Source of the DNA: Argopecten irradians
Lineage: Eukaryota; Mollusca; Bivalvia; Pectinida; Pectinidae
DNA length: 64,000 nt
NCBI RefSeq assembly: GCF_041381155.1
Contig: NC_091135.1
Span: forward strand, 56,991,997-57,055,996
Direction of reading: 5' to 3'
How positions within the stretch are numbered: position 1 is the stretch's first letter; each line of letters begins with the position of its first letter. A program made the position numbers and the translations under genes. Shown here one piece after another: positions 25,501 to 34,914 of this stretch. The notes under the pieces are model-generated. The model did no database searches, had not been told where the DNA came from, and was given only the letters and a program-made list of their open reading frames with translations.

Positions 25501-26939
25501 CCTTCATTCATTTTGGTTCCCAAATTTGTGCATGTTCTAGTGTTTGAAAACAGTATAATATGGCCGATATGCAGCCATTGTAAATTTAACAATTGAAGAT
25601 GATTAATAGATGTGAATGTTTCCTGAGGGTCCCTAGTTGTATATAATAGTATGGAAAACATTTGATCATATTTACAATAAATGCTATTTATAGAAGCACT
25701 GAAAGGATTATTCTTTGACTTTAGCATATTTTTCACTTCTCGCAGAGTAATAAAGTGAAATAAATTCCAAAGATAAATCACCACATTTGACATTATTGAA
25801 TATGATTTCTCGGAGTGAGTAGTAATGCGTTTTTTTGCTGTGTACAGGAATATGAACACCATCAGGGCCATCTGTAGAGAACATGGACATGTAGTAGACA
25901 GATACGGAATCATGGCACGAAGGTATGTATCTATGTCAATCAAGGTTATTCAAGGTCATTCAAGGCCAACCGAGGTCAGTCAAGGCCAGTTAGGGTCAGC
26001 CAAGTAATAAAGTTGGTTCATACCTTTGTGTATGTTTAATTTAGTATATGCTTTTTAAGTCAAGGTCAGCTAAGGGCTGTGGGTTAATTCTTTAGCACTT
26101 TAGCGTTCTGTAAAATAATTACAGTTATAATTTATGATATAGTGTCCTAGATAAAATTTCATACCTAGTGATGTCATCCATCAAAACACCAAGCATATCT
26201 TCGCCATTTTTTGCATATTTGTCCCTGGTCCTTTTGACAGACGACTCGTCAATCTCCATGTTGTTTGTTGACTGATCTCGTAAACCCTCTAGATGCTAGG
26301 TCAAATAACGAGAAAAAGTCGCCCAATATCATATTAGACGAGTTGCATCAATTTTTTTCAATATTGGCCGAGTTTGGCCAAATACAGCTCGGCCGGAAAA
26401 TCCATACTAGTGTAATAACATAGATAGTTAATTAATAATACAAGTTACAAATGTATCTGTGATTATGTTACAGCGCCATTACCGGATGTCAAAAGACAGG
26501 AGAGTTCCATTTAACCCTGTCTGGACGAGTACGAGCGTGGTGGGAGCGTTGTATATATGACTATAATATACAGCTTGAGAAGATGAAAATGTGGGCAGGC
26601 GTCCTATACATACGGATCATGGCCTTCCTTGGCCGCATGCCTGATCTGGAGAAAATACAGAAGATTGTCAAGGAACAACAGGACAAAAACAGGTGAGTTC
26701 AGCTTCAGGTTTGTAATACTAGTAGCTTAGGTTGTTACCTAGCCGCTATAATGTAGCTATGGATGACAGACGGAAGATTATTTGTCTAATTGTTACCTAC
26801 ACCATAAGGAGTGATTAAATAAAAGTTTACTTTTGATCTCCTTTCATTCTCATCAATTGTTGTGTAACTATCTCTGTAGACCAATGACCAACAATCTGAT
26901 TTCTTCTACAGGGCTTTCAACAGTGACGTGTACACCTAA
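7136..26939 (+). CDS. ADCK5: aarF-domain-containing kinase 5 (ABC1/UbiB family)
   Basis: Twelve coding exons joined with consistent phase give 612 residues (622 with the alternative exon), close to the roughly 580 of vertebrate ADCK5. Coding starts at ATG 7193. Residues 1-40 are basic and amphipathic, as in a mitochondrial presequence. Residues 79-97 form one hydrophobic segment ([19 protein letters not shown]). UbiB hallmarks are present: KLGQ (K171-Q174), the alanine-rich loop [11 protein letters not shown] (231-241) replacing the Gly loop, VAVK (K252), catalytic HADPHPGN (382-389, D384) and metal-binding DHG (406-408). The order and wording match ADCK5 rather than ADCK1 or ADCK2. By family, it is an atypical inner-membrane/matrix kinase-like protein linked to lipid or quinone biology; its substrate is unknown. 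Coding exons: 7193-7542, 7809-8073, 8296-8436, 18269-18382, 18625-18756, 19191-19274, 19924-20005, 20793-20963, then 21606-21813 or 22873-23050, then 25848-25922, 26474-26692, 26912-26939. Confidence 0.93.
7543..7808 (+). other. ADCK5 coding intron 1
   Basis: Short AT-rich intron, GTAAGA donor and TATGTCAG acceptor. Nothing else is seen in it. Confidence 0.8.
7809..8073 (+). CDS. ADCK5: ADCK5 coding exon 2 (KxGQ motif)
   Basis: Encodes [15 protein letters not shown] through [11 protein letters not shown] to the sequence before VEELF. The KxGQ motif of the UbiB N-terminal extension sits at residues 171-174. The exon closes on a whole codon (phase 0) with donor GTTAGC. Confidence 0.92.
8296..8436 (+). 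CDS. ADCK5: ADCK5 coding exon 3 (A-rich loop and VAVK lysine)
   Basis: 47 codons from [10 protein letters not shown] to KKVAVK. Carries the alanine-rich nucleotide-binding loop [11 protein letters not shown] and the beta-3 lysine K252. Acceptor GACAG, donor GTAGCT. The giant minisatellite intron follows. Confidence 0.93.
8487..18036. repeat. 49-bp minisatellite array, about 195 copies
   Basis: A 9.5-kb head-to-tail array of a 49-bp unit containing CCAGTATCCATACAGAGAAC, AGTCACCAGTAAAACCTACC and TA(A/G)TGTATA. Two variant sites recur throughout: TAATG or TAGTG, and TATACCAG or TATAACAG. Copies are otherwise near-identical, so the array is recently homogenised. Rare damaged units occur near 9480, 12480-12590, 13370-13440, 14310-14345 and 15945-16010; some may be uncorrected read errors. 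It lies wholly inside ADCK5 coding intron 3 and makes up most of it. All frames are closed, and no exon of the gene is hidden inside. Confidence 0.98.
18037..18268 (+). other. unique tail of ADCK5 coding intron 3
   Basis: Unique AT-rich DNA with a pyrimidine-rich acceptor (TTCCTTATTTTACAG). This is the only unique intron sequence on the 3' side of the array. Confidence 0.8.
18269..18382 (+). CDS. ADCK5: ADCK5 coding exon 4
   Basis: 38 codons from [10 protein letters not shown] to [11 protein letters not shown], the alpha-C region of the ABC1 fold. Acceptor TTTACAG, donor GTAAAA, phase 0 at both ends. Confidence 0.93.
18625..18756 (+). CDS. ADCK5: ADCK5 coding exon 5
   Basis: 44 codons from [12 protein letters not shown] to YWDMTSK, including the family's ELDFxNEGxNxER segment. 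Acceptor TTTCAG, donor GTGAGT. Confidence 0.93.
19055..19140. repeat. short tandem duplication in an ADCK5 intron
   Basis: Two head-to-tail copies of about 42 bp (ACTGAATTAAAAC.GTTGAG and GCCCCTGTGCTTGTT). Intronic, no coding role seen. Confidence 0.8.
19191..19274 (+). CDS. ADCK5: ADCK5 coding exon 6
   Basis: 28 codons from [12 protein letters not shown] to MGLSLKD. Acceptor TTGACAG, donor GTAAGT. TTEFIDG is the usual hinge/C-lobe entry of this family. Confidence 0.92.
19275..19923 (+). other. ADCK5 coding intron 6
   Basis: AT-rich intron with a small direct repeat near 19545-19580 (ATTGTAATTAACAGATAACA, twice). The open frames across it are chance. Confidence 0.75.
19924..20005 (+). CDS. 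ADCK5: ADCK5 coding exon 7 (catalytic loop)
   Basis: Encodes [14 protein letters not shown] to HADPHPGN. HxDPHPGN carries the catalytic Asp (D384) and the magnesium-binding Asn of the ABC1 family. The exon ends one base into the next codon (phase 1). Acceptor CACCAG, donor GTAATG. Confidence 0.94.
20006..20792 (+). other. ADCK5 coding intron 7
   Basis: No additional exon or repeat recognised. Acceptor is TGACTGTTTCAG. Confidence 0.75.
20793..20963 (+). CDS. ADCK5: ADCK5 coding exon 8 (DHG motif)
   Basis: Encodes [19 protein letters not shown] through to [12 protein letters not shown] stands where classical kinases have DFG. Ends with a lone G (phase 1), which both alternative exons downstream accept as G|AT, giving Asp. 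Confidence 0.93.
21165..21290. repeat. short AT-rich tandem repeat (about 48 bp, 2-3 copies)
   Basis: Repeats of CCTGTTCTTCTATCAAACAA plus TTAAAATTTAAAATT in the intron between ADCK5 exon 8 and alternative exon 9a. Nothing else is noted in this intron (20964-21605). Confidence 0.8.
21606..21813 (+). CDS. ADCK5: ADCK5 alternative exon 9a (divergent version)
   Basis: 208 nt, entered in phase 1 (G|AT) and left in phase 2 (AG|), exactly like exon 9b. It starts [20 protein letters not shown] and ends [13 protein letters not shown], aligning end to end with 9b ([13 protein letters not shown] to [13 protein letters not shown]) but 10 residues longer and strongly diverged. Acceptor TATTCCAG, donor CAG|GTATCT. 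It has no stop and keeps the F, Q-x-P and KDMP anchors, so it looks selected rather than dead. Using both 9a and 9b, or neither, breaks the frame. Confidence 0.75.
21814..22872 (+). other. DNA between the two alternative ADCK5 exons
   Basis: About 1.06 kb without recognised features. Any regulatory element enforcing exon choice would most likely lie here. Repeats were not obvious by eye. Confidence 0.6.
22873..23050 (+). CDS. ADCK5: ADCK5 alternative exon 9b (canonical version)
   Basis: 178 nt encoding [15 protein letters not shown] to [13 protein letters not shown], which reads like the vertebrate ADCK5 segment at this position. Acceptor CTTGTCAG. The donor CAG|GTTGGT is weak (T at +3, G at +4) and is the first base of a minisatellite. 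Splices to exon 10 as R|NMNTIRAI. Confidence 0.88.
23051..24060. repeat. 29-30 bp G-rich minisatellite, about 34 copies
   Basis: Units of GGTTGGTTGTCAGGGG followed by ACAGGGTTACATG or GAAGGGTTACAAGA start right at the exon 9b donor. Because many units are 30 bp, frames stay open for hundreds of codons, producing spurious ORFs up to 319 residues. The plus strand is strikingly G-rich with few C. Confidence 0.95.
24130..24890. repeat. 59-bp minisatellite, about 12 copies
   Basis: Units built of CACATGGTTGGTTGTGATGG, GGTGGGGGTATACATCAGG and TTGAATTGGCTGTCAGAGA. The core GGTTGGTTGT is shared with the preceding 29-30 bp array, so one array probably gave rise to the other. Confidence 0.95.
24940..25468. 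mobile_element. TIR element (TACTGT.AACCAACTTTTATT ends)
   Basis: Left end TACTGTTAACCAACTTTTATT begins at 24940; the right end is its inverted counterpart (AATAAAAGTTGG..TTACAGTA) at about 25448-25468, followed by subterminal CACGAA/TTCGCG words. About 530 bp. Between the ends, at 25282-25346, lies a damaged copy of ADCK5 exon 11 sequence. No transposase frame, so non-autonomous. Confidence 0.65.
25282..25346 (+). pseudogene. partial pseudo-exon copy of ADCK5 exon 11
   Basis: GGGAGAGTTC..TTTAACCCT..GACGAGTAC followed by GTTGTATATATGACTATAAT and ATACAGCT repeats, in order and on the same strand, the middle of ADCK5 exon 11 (about 26502-26575). A block of about 13-15 nt (around GAGCGTGGTGGGAGC) and several single bases are missing, so the frame is broken and no splice sites flank it. 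It lies upstream of exons 10 and 11. Confidence 0.85.
25469..25847 (+). other. unique end of the ADCK5 intron before exon 10
   Basis: No further feature. Acceptor is TTTTTTTGCTGTGTACAG. Confidence 0.7.
25848..25922 (+). CDS. ADCK5: ADCK5 coding exon 10
   Basis: Short exon encoding (R)[13 protein letters not shown] to YGIMARR, matching the family's R-N-x-N-T-x-R-A-I segment. Enters in phase 2 from either 9a or 9b and leaves in phase 2 (AG|GTATGT). Confidence 0.92.
25923..26473 (+). other. ADCK5 coding intron 10
   Basis: Starts with a short CAAGGTCA-type degenerate repeat (about 25940-26075, AAGGTCAGTCAAGGCCAG words) and holds a GGCCGAGTTTGGCC inverted motif near 26366. No gene. Confidence 0.6.
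26474..26692 (+). CDS. ADCK5: ADCK5 coding exon 11
   Basis: Encodes [12 protein letters not shown] through [14 protein letters not shown] to KEQQDKN(R). Parent sequence of the pseudo-exon at 25282-25346. Acceptor GTTACAG, donor AG|GTGAGT. Confidence 0.92.
26912..26939 (+). CDS. ADCK5: ADCK5 coding exon 12 and stop
   Basis: Last nine residues (R)AFNSDVYT followed by TAA at 26937-26939. Acceptor TTCTTCTACAG. The 3' UTR continues to about 27130. Confidence 0.85.
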
Positions 26940-27108
26940 TGACCGTGCCCCCAAGGGAGTTCCATATTCTGACCCTAGCCCGTATGCCAACAACACAAGA
27001 AGATTGACGATACCAAATCAATGTAAAAGATAATCAACTTAATGATGTTCATCAAAGGGCCACTACCTTTCCGAAACAAAAAAAGTTTCTGTAAAACAAT
27101 TATAACAT

Positions 27109-27114
27109 AATAAA
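27109..27114 (+). terminator. candidate ADCK5 polyadenylation signal
   Basis: AATAAA about 170 bp after the stop, the nearest canonical signal and before the 5.2-kb transposon begins. Confidence 0.5.
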
Positions 27115-28068
27115 TTGATAACAATGGCCTAAGATGAGGTTACAACACCAAACAAATTAAAATCTACATGTATATTGACAAGTAGGTCATGATCAGCTAG
27201 CTAACAGTTAGGCCTATATGGGTCATTCTCAAAATAATGGACAATTTCAATAAGGAAAAATGACAAAAAATACTTATGATTTTTTTCCAAACTTTATTCA
27301 TTTAAGAGGCCTCAAAACAAATTTAACATAAACAAATTATGACATCTCCAAATAAGCCGATATTAAAATTATACGACCTCGAACACAGGCAGTCAAGGTC
27401 ATTAAATCATGGATGGTGTAAAGTAACATCAAAGACATTTATCTTCTTCTCATTGAGTATTCAAACAAAGTAAAACACTTATCTTTTTATATAATTCTAC
27501 CCTACAAGCATACCTAATAATCTAATATTCCAACATCAAAATGACAGAAAATTTCAATAATGGAAAAGTAAAACACATTCACAAAAAAACTAATAACAGC
27601 ATGGAAGGCAAAAAGTCACAGCAACGACAGTTCTGTTGTCTTATTGAGTATTTATGAGAAGCATGATGGAATGTTTTGAATTTTTCAAACTATCAACCTG
27701 TCTTACACTGTTTCACAACTTACTTTAGTAAAGCTAAAAGGATATTGCTACTAAAGTATTATTAGGACAATGAAAAATAAAAGTAACAGCAGGGACTTTG
27801 AAAAGTGATAATAAGGACACTTAATTGCCATCCTCTCTTTGAGTACCCAGGTTTACCAAACAAAATAAAGCACAAATCTTGAAATAAGAAATAAGACAAT
27901 TTTTTCGGCTGCTTTTATTGAAAATGGATAAGCCTTATTAAATCTGAGTTACGAAAAACATAAAACATGTATTCACTAAAACTATGATGAGGTGTCAGTG
28001 TCAATATGGACAATGTTAGTTATAGCAAGGTGTATCTTCCCGATATGTTCAAATGTGGCATACAGATG

Positions 28069-28705
28069 AGATCAAAATTCTCAGTCAATGCTACCTAATT
28101 CTTTCTAGATTTTTGGGTTTACCTTAAAGTGTGCTACAGAACCCTCCTTTTGAGTAGGTTCTGGAATAACTGCAAGTATATTTAAATAATTTTCATGCAG
28201 ATACCAACACTTATCTCTGAATTTTTAGACCAAAAAGAAACAGTTATTCCCTCTTCATCTTTCTTTTACATGGGATCATCCCCTATAACAACATTTGCTT
28301 CTCCCTACTCTCTCTATCCTTCAAGGGGATCATCCCCTACAAAAACATGTGCTTCTCCTTCATTTTCCTTTCGCTCCATCTGATTGTCCCCACGCAGTAA
28401 CAACATTTGCTTCTCCTTCATTTTCCTTTCGCTCCATCTGATTGTCCCCATGCAGTAACAACATTTGCTTCTCCTTCATTTTCCTTTCGCTCCATCTGAT
28501 TGTCCCCAGTAACAATATTTGCTTCTCCCTCCTCTATCTCTTTCATCTTTCTCTTCTTCAATCTCATCGTCCCTGACATCACCATTTGTTTCTCCTTCAT
28601 CTTGCTTTTCCTCAATCTGATTGTTGCTATCATTTACAACTGCTTCCCCTCCATTCTTGCTCTCATTTCCACCTCTTCTTGTCTGCATTTAAGCTTTAAA
28701 TCCTA
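28069..28705. repeat. internal duplication, copy 1
   Basis: From GAGATCAAAATTCTCAGTCA to the CTTGTCTGCATT segment, this block is repeated with high identity at 29908-30757. It contains 58-bp minisatellite units (see the entry at 30230-30560). Confidence 0.85.
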
Positions 28706-29907
28706 CTCCTCTTTCATCCTTGGATGGATTTCATCCATATTTGGTGTGAAACATCATTGGGGAAGGGACATTCATATTTTATATAAATAAGCCTGGTCTG
28801 ACCCCTAGGGGCTGAGGGATGGGGCCCAAAAAAGGGCAAAATTTTCTTAATTTTAGCTTTAAAATCCTACTTCTCCTTCATCCTTGGATGGATTTCATAC
28901 ATATTTGGTGTGAAACATCGTTGGGGAAGGACAATCATATTTTATATAAATGAGCCTGGTCCGACCCCTAGGGGCAGAGGGGCGGGGCTCCAAAAGAGGA
29001 AATTTTCTTTATTTAAGCTTTAAAATCCTACTCCTCCTTCATCCTTGAATGGATTTCATCCATATTTGGTGTAAAACATCATTGGGGAAGGACAATCATA
29101 TTTAATATAAATGAGCCTGGTCCGACCCCTTGGGGCTGAGGCGTGGGGCCCCAAAAAGGGCAAATTTTCTTAATTTTAGCTTTAAAATCCTACTCCTCCT
29201 TCATCCTTGGATGGATTTCATCCATATATTTGGTGTGAAACATCATTGGGGATGGACAATCATATTTTATATAAATGAGCCTTGTTCGACCCCTAGGGGC
29301 TGAGGGGTGGGGGCCCAAAAGGGCAAATTTTCTTAATTTAAGCTTTAAAATCCTACTCCTCGTTCATCCTTGGATGGATTTCATCCATATTTGGTGTGAA
29401 AATATCATTTGGGAAGGACATTCATATTTTATATAAATGAGCCTGGTCCGACCCCTAGGGGCTGAGGGATGGGGCCCAAAAAAAGGGCAAATTTTCTTAA
29501 TTTTAGCTTTAAAATCCTACTCCTCCTTCATCCTTGAATGGATTTCATCTATATTTGGTGTAAAATATCATTTGGGAAGGACAATCATATTATTTGTGTA
29601 TAATGAGCCTGGTCTGCACCCTAGGGGCTGAGGGGTGGGGCCCCGAAAGGGCAAATTTTCTTAATTTTAGCTTTAAAATCCTACTTCTCCTTCATCCTTG
29701 GATGGGGGATTTCAAACATATTTGGTGTGAAACATCGTTGGGGAAGGACAATCATATTTTATATAAATGAGCCTGGTGACCCCTAGGGGCAGAGGGGTGG
29801 GGCTCCAAAATAGGAAAATTTTCTAAATTTAAGCTTTAAAATCCTACTCCTCCTTCATCCTTGAATGGATTTCATCCATATTTGTTGTGAAAACATCATT
29901 GGGGAAG
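28687..29907. repeat. array of about 160-bp repeats, 7-8 copies
   Basis: Each unit has TTTAAAATCCTACTCCTCC, TTGGATGGATTTCATCCATA, ATATAAATGAGCCTGGTCCG and CCCCTAGGGGCTGAGG. It sits exactly between the two copies of the internal duplication. The design resembles the 160-bp array at 33070-33560, but the sequence differs. Confidence 0.9.
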
Positions 29908-30757
29908 GCATGAGATCAAAATTCTCAGTCAATGCTACCTAATTCTTTCTAGATTTTTGGGTTTACCTTAAAGTGTGCTACAGAACCCTCCTTTTGAGTA
30001 GGTTCTGGAATAACTGCAAGTATATTTAAATAATTTTCATGCAGATACCAACACTTATCTCTGAATTTTTAGACCAAAAAGAGACAGTTATTCCCTCTTC
30101 ATCTTTCTTTTACATGGGATCATCCCCTATAACAACATTTGCTTCTCCCTACTCTCTCTATCTTCAAGGGGATCATCCCCTACAAAAACATGTGCTTCTC
30201 CTTCATTTTCCTTTCGCTCCATCTGATTGTCCCCACGCAGTAACAACATTTGCTTCTCCTTCATTTTCCTTTCGCTCCATCTGATTGTCCCTACGCAGTA
30301 ACAACTTTGCTTCTCCTTCATTTTCCTTTCGCTCCCATTGTTCATGCAGTAACAACATTTGCTTCTCCTTCATTTTCCTTTCGCTCCATCTGATTGCATG
30401 CAGTAACAACATTTGCTTCTCCTTCATTTTCCTTTCGCTCCATCTGATTGTCCCCATGCAGTAACAACATTTGCTTCTCCTTCATTTTCCTTTCGCTCCA
30501 TCTGATTGTCCCCATGCAGTAACAACATTTGCTTCTCCTTCATTTTCCTTTCGCTCCATCTGATTGTCCCCAGTAACAATATTTGCTTCTCCCTCCTCTA
30601 TCTCTTTCATCTTTCTCTTCTTCAATCTCATCGTCCCTGACATCACCATTTGTTTCTCCTTCATCTTGCTTTTCCTCAATCTGATTGTTGCTATCATTTA
30701 CAACTGCTTCCCCTCCATTCTCATTTCCACCTCTTCTTGTCTGCATTTTTACCATCT
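29908..30757. repeat. internal duplication, copy 2
   Basis: Second copy of the block at 28069-28705. It is longer because its 58-bp minisatellite has more units. Small differences (for example AAAGAGAC against AAAGAAAC) date the duplication as recent but not identical. Confidence 0.85.
30230..30560. repeat. 58-bp minisatellite inside the transposon
   Basis: About six units of CAGTAACAACATTTGCTTCT, CCTTCATTTTCCTTTCGCTC and CATCTGATTGTCCCCATG. On the minus strand they read as charged peptides (ERKENEGEAN), which may be a coding remnant. The same unit occurs two to three times at 28395-28505. Confidence 0.85.
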
Positions 30758-32613
30758 CCCAACATATCAGCAGATGAGTCAATTTTGTTTTCTGGTTGGA
30801 GCAGTGGAAGAAAATGGTTTGGAACCCAGTGAACCCTCATGTCGTTCTTTGTTGATCTCTACAGTATGTTTGCTACTTAAGGTATCCTCTGTACCCGGGG
30901 TTTCAATAATCTGTGTAAATTTTGCTTTAAGTTGTATTGAGTCCCTGTCTCTTTGTATCATTTTTGCTTTTCAGCTGTCAGTGCCATTCTCATCTGACCT
31001 CAAACAACAATTACAGTTTATAATGTTGCAACATACTAAAACTATAAATGTACAAATGGTCTACAAAATCAAAGATATAACTATTGATACATTAATGTTC
31101 ACAGACATAACATTAGGGATAAGAAATTTAATTGACATACCACTTATGTAACATGTGAAAAGCATTAACAAATTGTAGGGCATGGATTTCAATAAAACTG
31201 CATTAAAAGAGGATTCAAGTCATGTCTTGGTGTGTCAAATATGAAATTATTATCTGTTTGTGTCCTTGATGTTACCTTGAGAAGTAAATCTTAATACAAT
31301 GTATAATGCATTCCATTTTATTAAAAATTGATTTAAAGACTCAGAAAATATTTCAGAAATATTGTGAGAGATTGCCTTTATCTCAGTAAATTTACAAATA
31401 TGCAACACATGTGCAATAATAAGTCAACTAAACCATTTATGTAAATGATGTTACATATTGTGTCCCTCATGTTACTTTTTACCCTACACCCAAACATCTT
31501 GAAGTGTTTATTTTACCAAACAGTAATAAATTTTTCACAAAAAATTGATTGATTTATATTGATGGAGCATAATGCATATATATTTTACAGATTTTGTTTA
31601 CTATTAAAACCAAACATTAAATCATAACACCATATTCTCCATGATGTTACCATTCTATGTCCCTCCTGTTACTTTTTTCCAAGGTAACAGTGGAGACAGT
31701 AACAGCAAGGACCTATTCTTATAAATTCTGCAATGTCAAATAAATGGTTGATCCTTTTCTGTACTAATCAAATGGATAGATTTATGTATTTTCATTCCAG
31801 CAATGAACAAGTGAGTTTTTTTTAAAAATCTGGCAGATCATTTAATCAGAATCTTAGTAACATCATTGACCGACTAAAAAGTTATGAAGTAGTGAGCACT
31901 TACCTATGTTATGTTAGCCGAGAAACCAAAAACACATTTCAAATGCAGATGACGGGATCTACTTAACAGGAAGTAGAAGTAACTGAAAGTGAATCTGTTT
32001 TTGCTGAGGGAGTATTCATTAAATATTATTTACCATGTTACTACATTGGTAACATCAGGGACATGATAAAGTGGACGGGTAAATTATCTTTATTTTCAAT
32101 ATTTTTTCCATAATCTTTTTTTTCTTCTGTTATGTATTTATTTGGAGGAACTATATATCTCCAAAATCCCATACAGTTTTGAAATATATTACATTTAGAA
32201 AATATCATATAACCAGGATTAAAAATAAAATAATGTTGATGGACAGAGATTTTTTAACAAATGCAACATTCCAAACTTATCAAAAATATATTTTTATTAA
32301 AATTAAAATCTCGGAGTAAATTATTTTATTTATGTTAGTATCTTATTAAACTTTAAATGAAGATTCATGTCTAATGGCATGTTTAATATTTTAAGATTTC
32401 ATGCAAAAGTCGATCGGACAGCATTTGTCTACTTTTTTGAGAATGACCCATATATAGATCCTCTGCACACTCCCCACAATGTTAACAAAAAGAAAAACAT
32501 TTCTCTTGGTTAATATAATAATAATTTTTGTGTAGTAATTTCCCCACTGGTACCCCTACACACATGACATCTTAACAACCAATCAACACATATATTGATT
32601 ATGTATACTATTT

Positions 32614-33665
32614 TTAGCTCACCTGGCCTGAAGGGCCCATGATTTTATGTCATTGCTCGGCATCGTCGTGCGTACGTCAACATTTCCTTTAAAACGCTAC
32701 TAGTGATCGAGCTCTGCATGGATTTTAACCAATTTTGTGCCAGAAACATCCTAGGGAGAATGGGGAAGGGGAATAGAGTTTGTATGAATTTAGGCTCTGA
32801 CCCCCCGGGGGCAGGAGGGGTGGGGCCCAATATGGAAATAGAGGTAAATTATTTCATCTAAATACAACATTTGATTGTGCAAGTTGTCAAGCATTTAATG
32901 GGAATGTTTTGCAATGAAATTGACACTCACATCAATTTTTTGGCTCCGTGGACATTGTTTTTCCCAGAATTTTTTGATGCGTAAAATATACCGATAGCGG
33001 ATTTTTTTCAGCATTTTCAGCACCAAAAAGTACCTGCGCAAAGTACACTGGTGCACAAGTTATACAAGTTTTTACGGTAAATCCTTTAAATCGCTACTAG
33101 TCATAGAGTTGTTCATGGATTGTTACCAAATTTGGCCAGAAACATCCTTTGGAGAAAAGGAACAGAGTGTGTATAAATTTTGGCTCTGACTCCCCGGGGG
33201 CAGGAGGCAGGAGGGGCGGGGCCCATTTGGGGAAATAGAGGTAAATCCTTTAAATCGCTACCAGTCATAGAGTTCTGCATGGATTGTAACCAAATTTGGC
33301 CAGAAACATCCTTGGGGGAAGGGAAACAGAGTTTGTATAAATTTTGGCTCTGATCCCCGGGCACAGGAGAGGGGGGGCTTAATAGGAGAGAATTGGGGTA
33401 AATCCATTAAATCGCTACTAGTCATAGAGTTCTGCATGGATTGTAACCAAAGATGACCAGAAACATTCTCTGGGGAAGGGGAACAGAGTTTGTATAAATT
33501 TTGGCTTTGACCCCTTGGAGCAGAATGAGTGGGGCCCAATAGGGAAGTTAGAGTTAGAGGTAAATATTTAAATTCTTTCAGAAAAGGAACAATGAACCTG
33601 TATTCAGAACATTACTTGGCATTACAAACCAGGCGAGTGATACAGGCCCTCTGGGCCTCTTGTTT
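32614..33665. mobile_element. hairpin-headed interspersed repeat with 160-bp core array
   Basis: Starts TAGCTCACCTGGCCTGAAGG and ends with the hairpin AGGCCCTCTGGGCCT followed by CTTGTTT. The core holds about four diverged units (AATCGCTACTAGTCATAGAG, CCAGAAACATCC, CAGAGTTTGTATAAATTT). Left arm, tandem core and right hairpin is the plan of bivalve pearl/Helentron-associated elements; that class assignment is inference. The minus-strand frames here are repeat artefacts. Confidence 0.65.
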
Positions 33666-34150
33666 ATGATAGAACCTGCTCAAGATGTTCTTATATGTAG
33701 AATATTATCCTGTGAATTAGATGGTAAAGATAGACTATAATGTTGTGTATTCAGATATATATTTATGTTTCTATGACAGTGCTTGTTGTAAAGTTTTTCT
33801 ATCAATAATACACTATTTATGTATCACTGGGCACTTGGTCTGCCTGGAATATCATGTGTAAGTTCCTATTGGTCCGTCTATAGTTATCCTTATTATGCAA
33901 GAAAGAAGGAATAACGAACAGGTAGACACCTTCTATTTTGACATCTGAAGGTTGCTAATGAAGTACTGAAGGAATTCAACTTAAACTTCTCTCACTTTGT
34001 ATTCTTTTGCATGTGTTCAGTTTGGAGATTGATAGGGTCAATAAATGTAGTTGTATAGGATGTGAAAATTTGCTATTGTTTCCATTCAACAGGATTTTTA
34101 GCCATTTGAATTTAAAAATGGAATATTTTTGCCACTTCAATCATTTCTCC
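33666..34150. other. intergenic DNA, no feature seen
   Basis: AT-rich and unique-looking between two interspersed repeats. No open frame of interest. Confidence 0.5.
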
Positions 34151-34154
34151 CTTA

Positions 34155-34489
34155 AAAACCAACAAGAGCTGTTGGAGAACAGCAAAGCTCGCCTATTCAG
34201 AAGAAGTTGATGTTCAAGTATTTACTATTTAAACATGGAAATATGACAAATTAACAGACTCAAAAATCCCCTAAAGAGCCCCAAATTGGTTGTATTATCA
34301 CGTTCAGCATCCATACACATTAGGAAAATAAAATCATAAATATTTATGATGACTTAAGCTTAAACAATTGACGAAACAGAAACTTGCTCAAAAACTTTAA
34401 CGTGAAATGGGACGCCAACGCTGACGCAGACGCCGACACCGAGGTGACAATATTAGCTCCCCCTATTCTTTGAATAGGCGAGCTAAAAA
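34155..34489. mobile_element. short MITE (AGCTCGCCTATTC ends)
   Basis: Left part has a hairpin GCTGTTGGAGAACAGC followed by AGCTCGCCTATTC (about 34186-34198). The right end is TTTGAATAGGCGAGCT, the inverted match (about 34469-34485). About 330 bp and non-coding, with a GACGCAGACGCCGACACCGA segment before the right end. Confidence 0.6.
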
Positions 34490-34910
34490 TGAATTATTGA
34501 CAAAAGATCCCTGTAGAATTTCTTTCTGATAATGCTATACTATTTGTTATATTGAATGTAGTATTTCGGTGTCTCATGTTACATTGAGGTTAAGATAGAC
34601 AACTCTGGTTGATCCTCAGATTCTTTAAGAAATGTTTTTCAACCATTATAACTCCAATTAGTAGCCAACTTGGATGTCTGTTTTCAAGACACATTGTCTG
34701 ATTTCTGGAATTGTTCAAATAAGGAAAGAAAACTCCAATTCCATTGGAAATCGAAGAGTAGCTGTATTATGATATTGTTGGTCTTTGTTGTGGTTCCATC
34801 TAAGCCGAGTTATTGTTATTGATTTCACTAGTATTACTTTACAAAATTAATACTGCAGGAATGTTGTGAGAAGTACCAAAAAATCAAACAGCAGAAAACA
34901 ATTTTGTATA
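34490..34910. other. intergenic DNA, no feature seen
   Basis: AT-rich sequence with no coding or repeat signal recognised. Confidence 0.5.
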
Positions 34911-34914
34911 CCTT

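Larger units (their letters stand above)
27219..32450. mobile_element. 5.2-kb TIR DNA transposon (non-autonomous)
   Basis: The ends TGGGTCATTCTCAAAA (27219) and TTTTGAGAATGACCCA (ending 32450) are perfect inverted copies that extend, with a few mismatches, to about 25 bp (GGACA/TGTC). Both are bounded by TATA, a likely TATA or TA target duplication. Both subterminal zones (27400-28050 and 31200-32080) carry scattered GTAACATCARGGACA-like words in either orientation, as transposase-binding repeats often are. The middle holds an internal duplication, a 160-bp array and a 58-bp array. Only charged, repetitive minus-strand frames are present; no transposase was recognised, so the superfamily is unassigned. 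Confidence 0.7.

Noticed and set aside
28418-30782. Charged minus-strand ORFs (ERKENEGEAN repeats)
   Set aside because: Created by the 58-bp minisatellite (not a multiple of three); at best a decayed remnant of a transposon protein.
32645-33539. Minus-strand ORFs with repeated SEPKFIQTLFPFP
   Set aside because: Chance frames across the 160-bp tandem core of a non-coding interspersed repeat.
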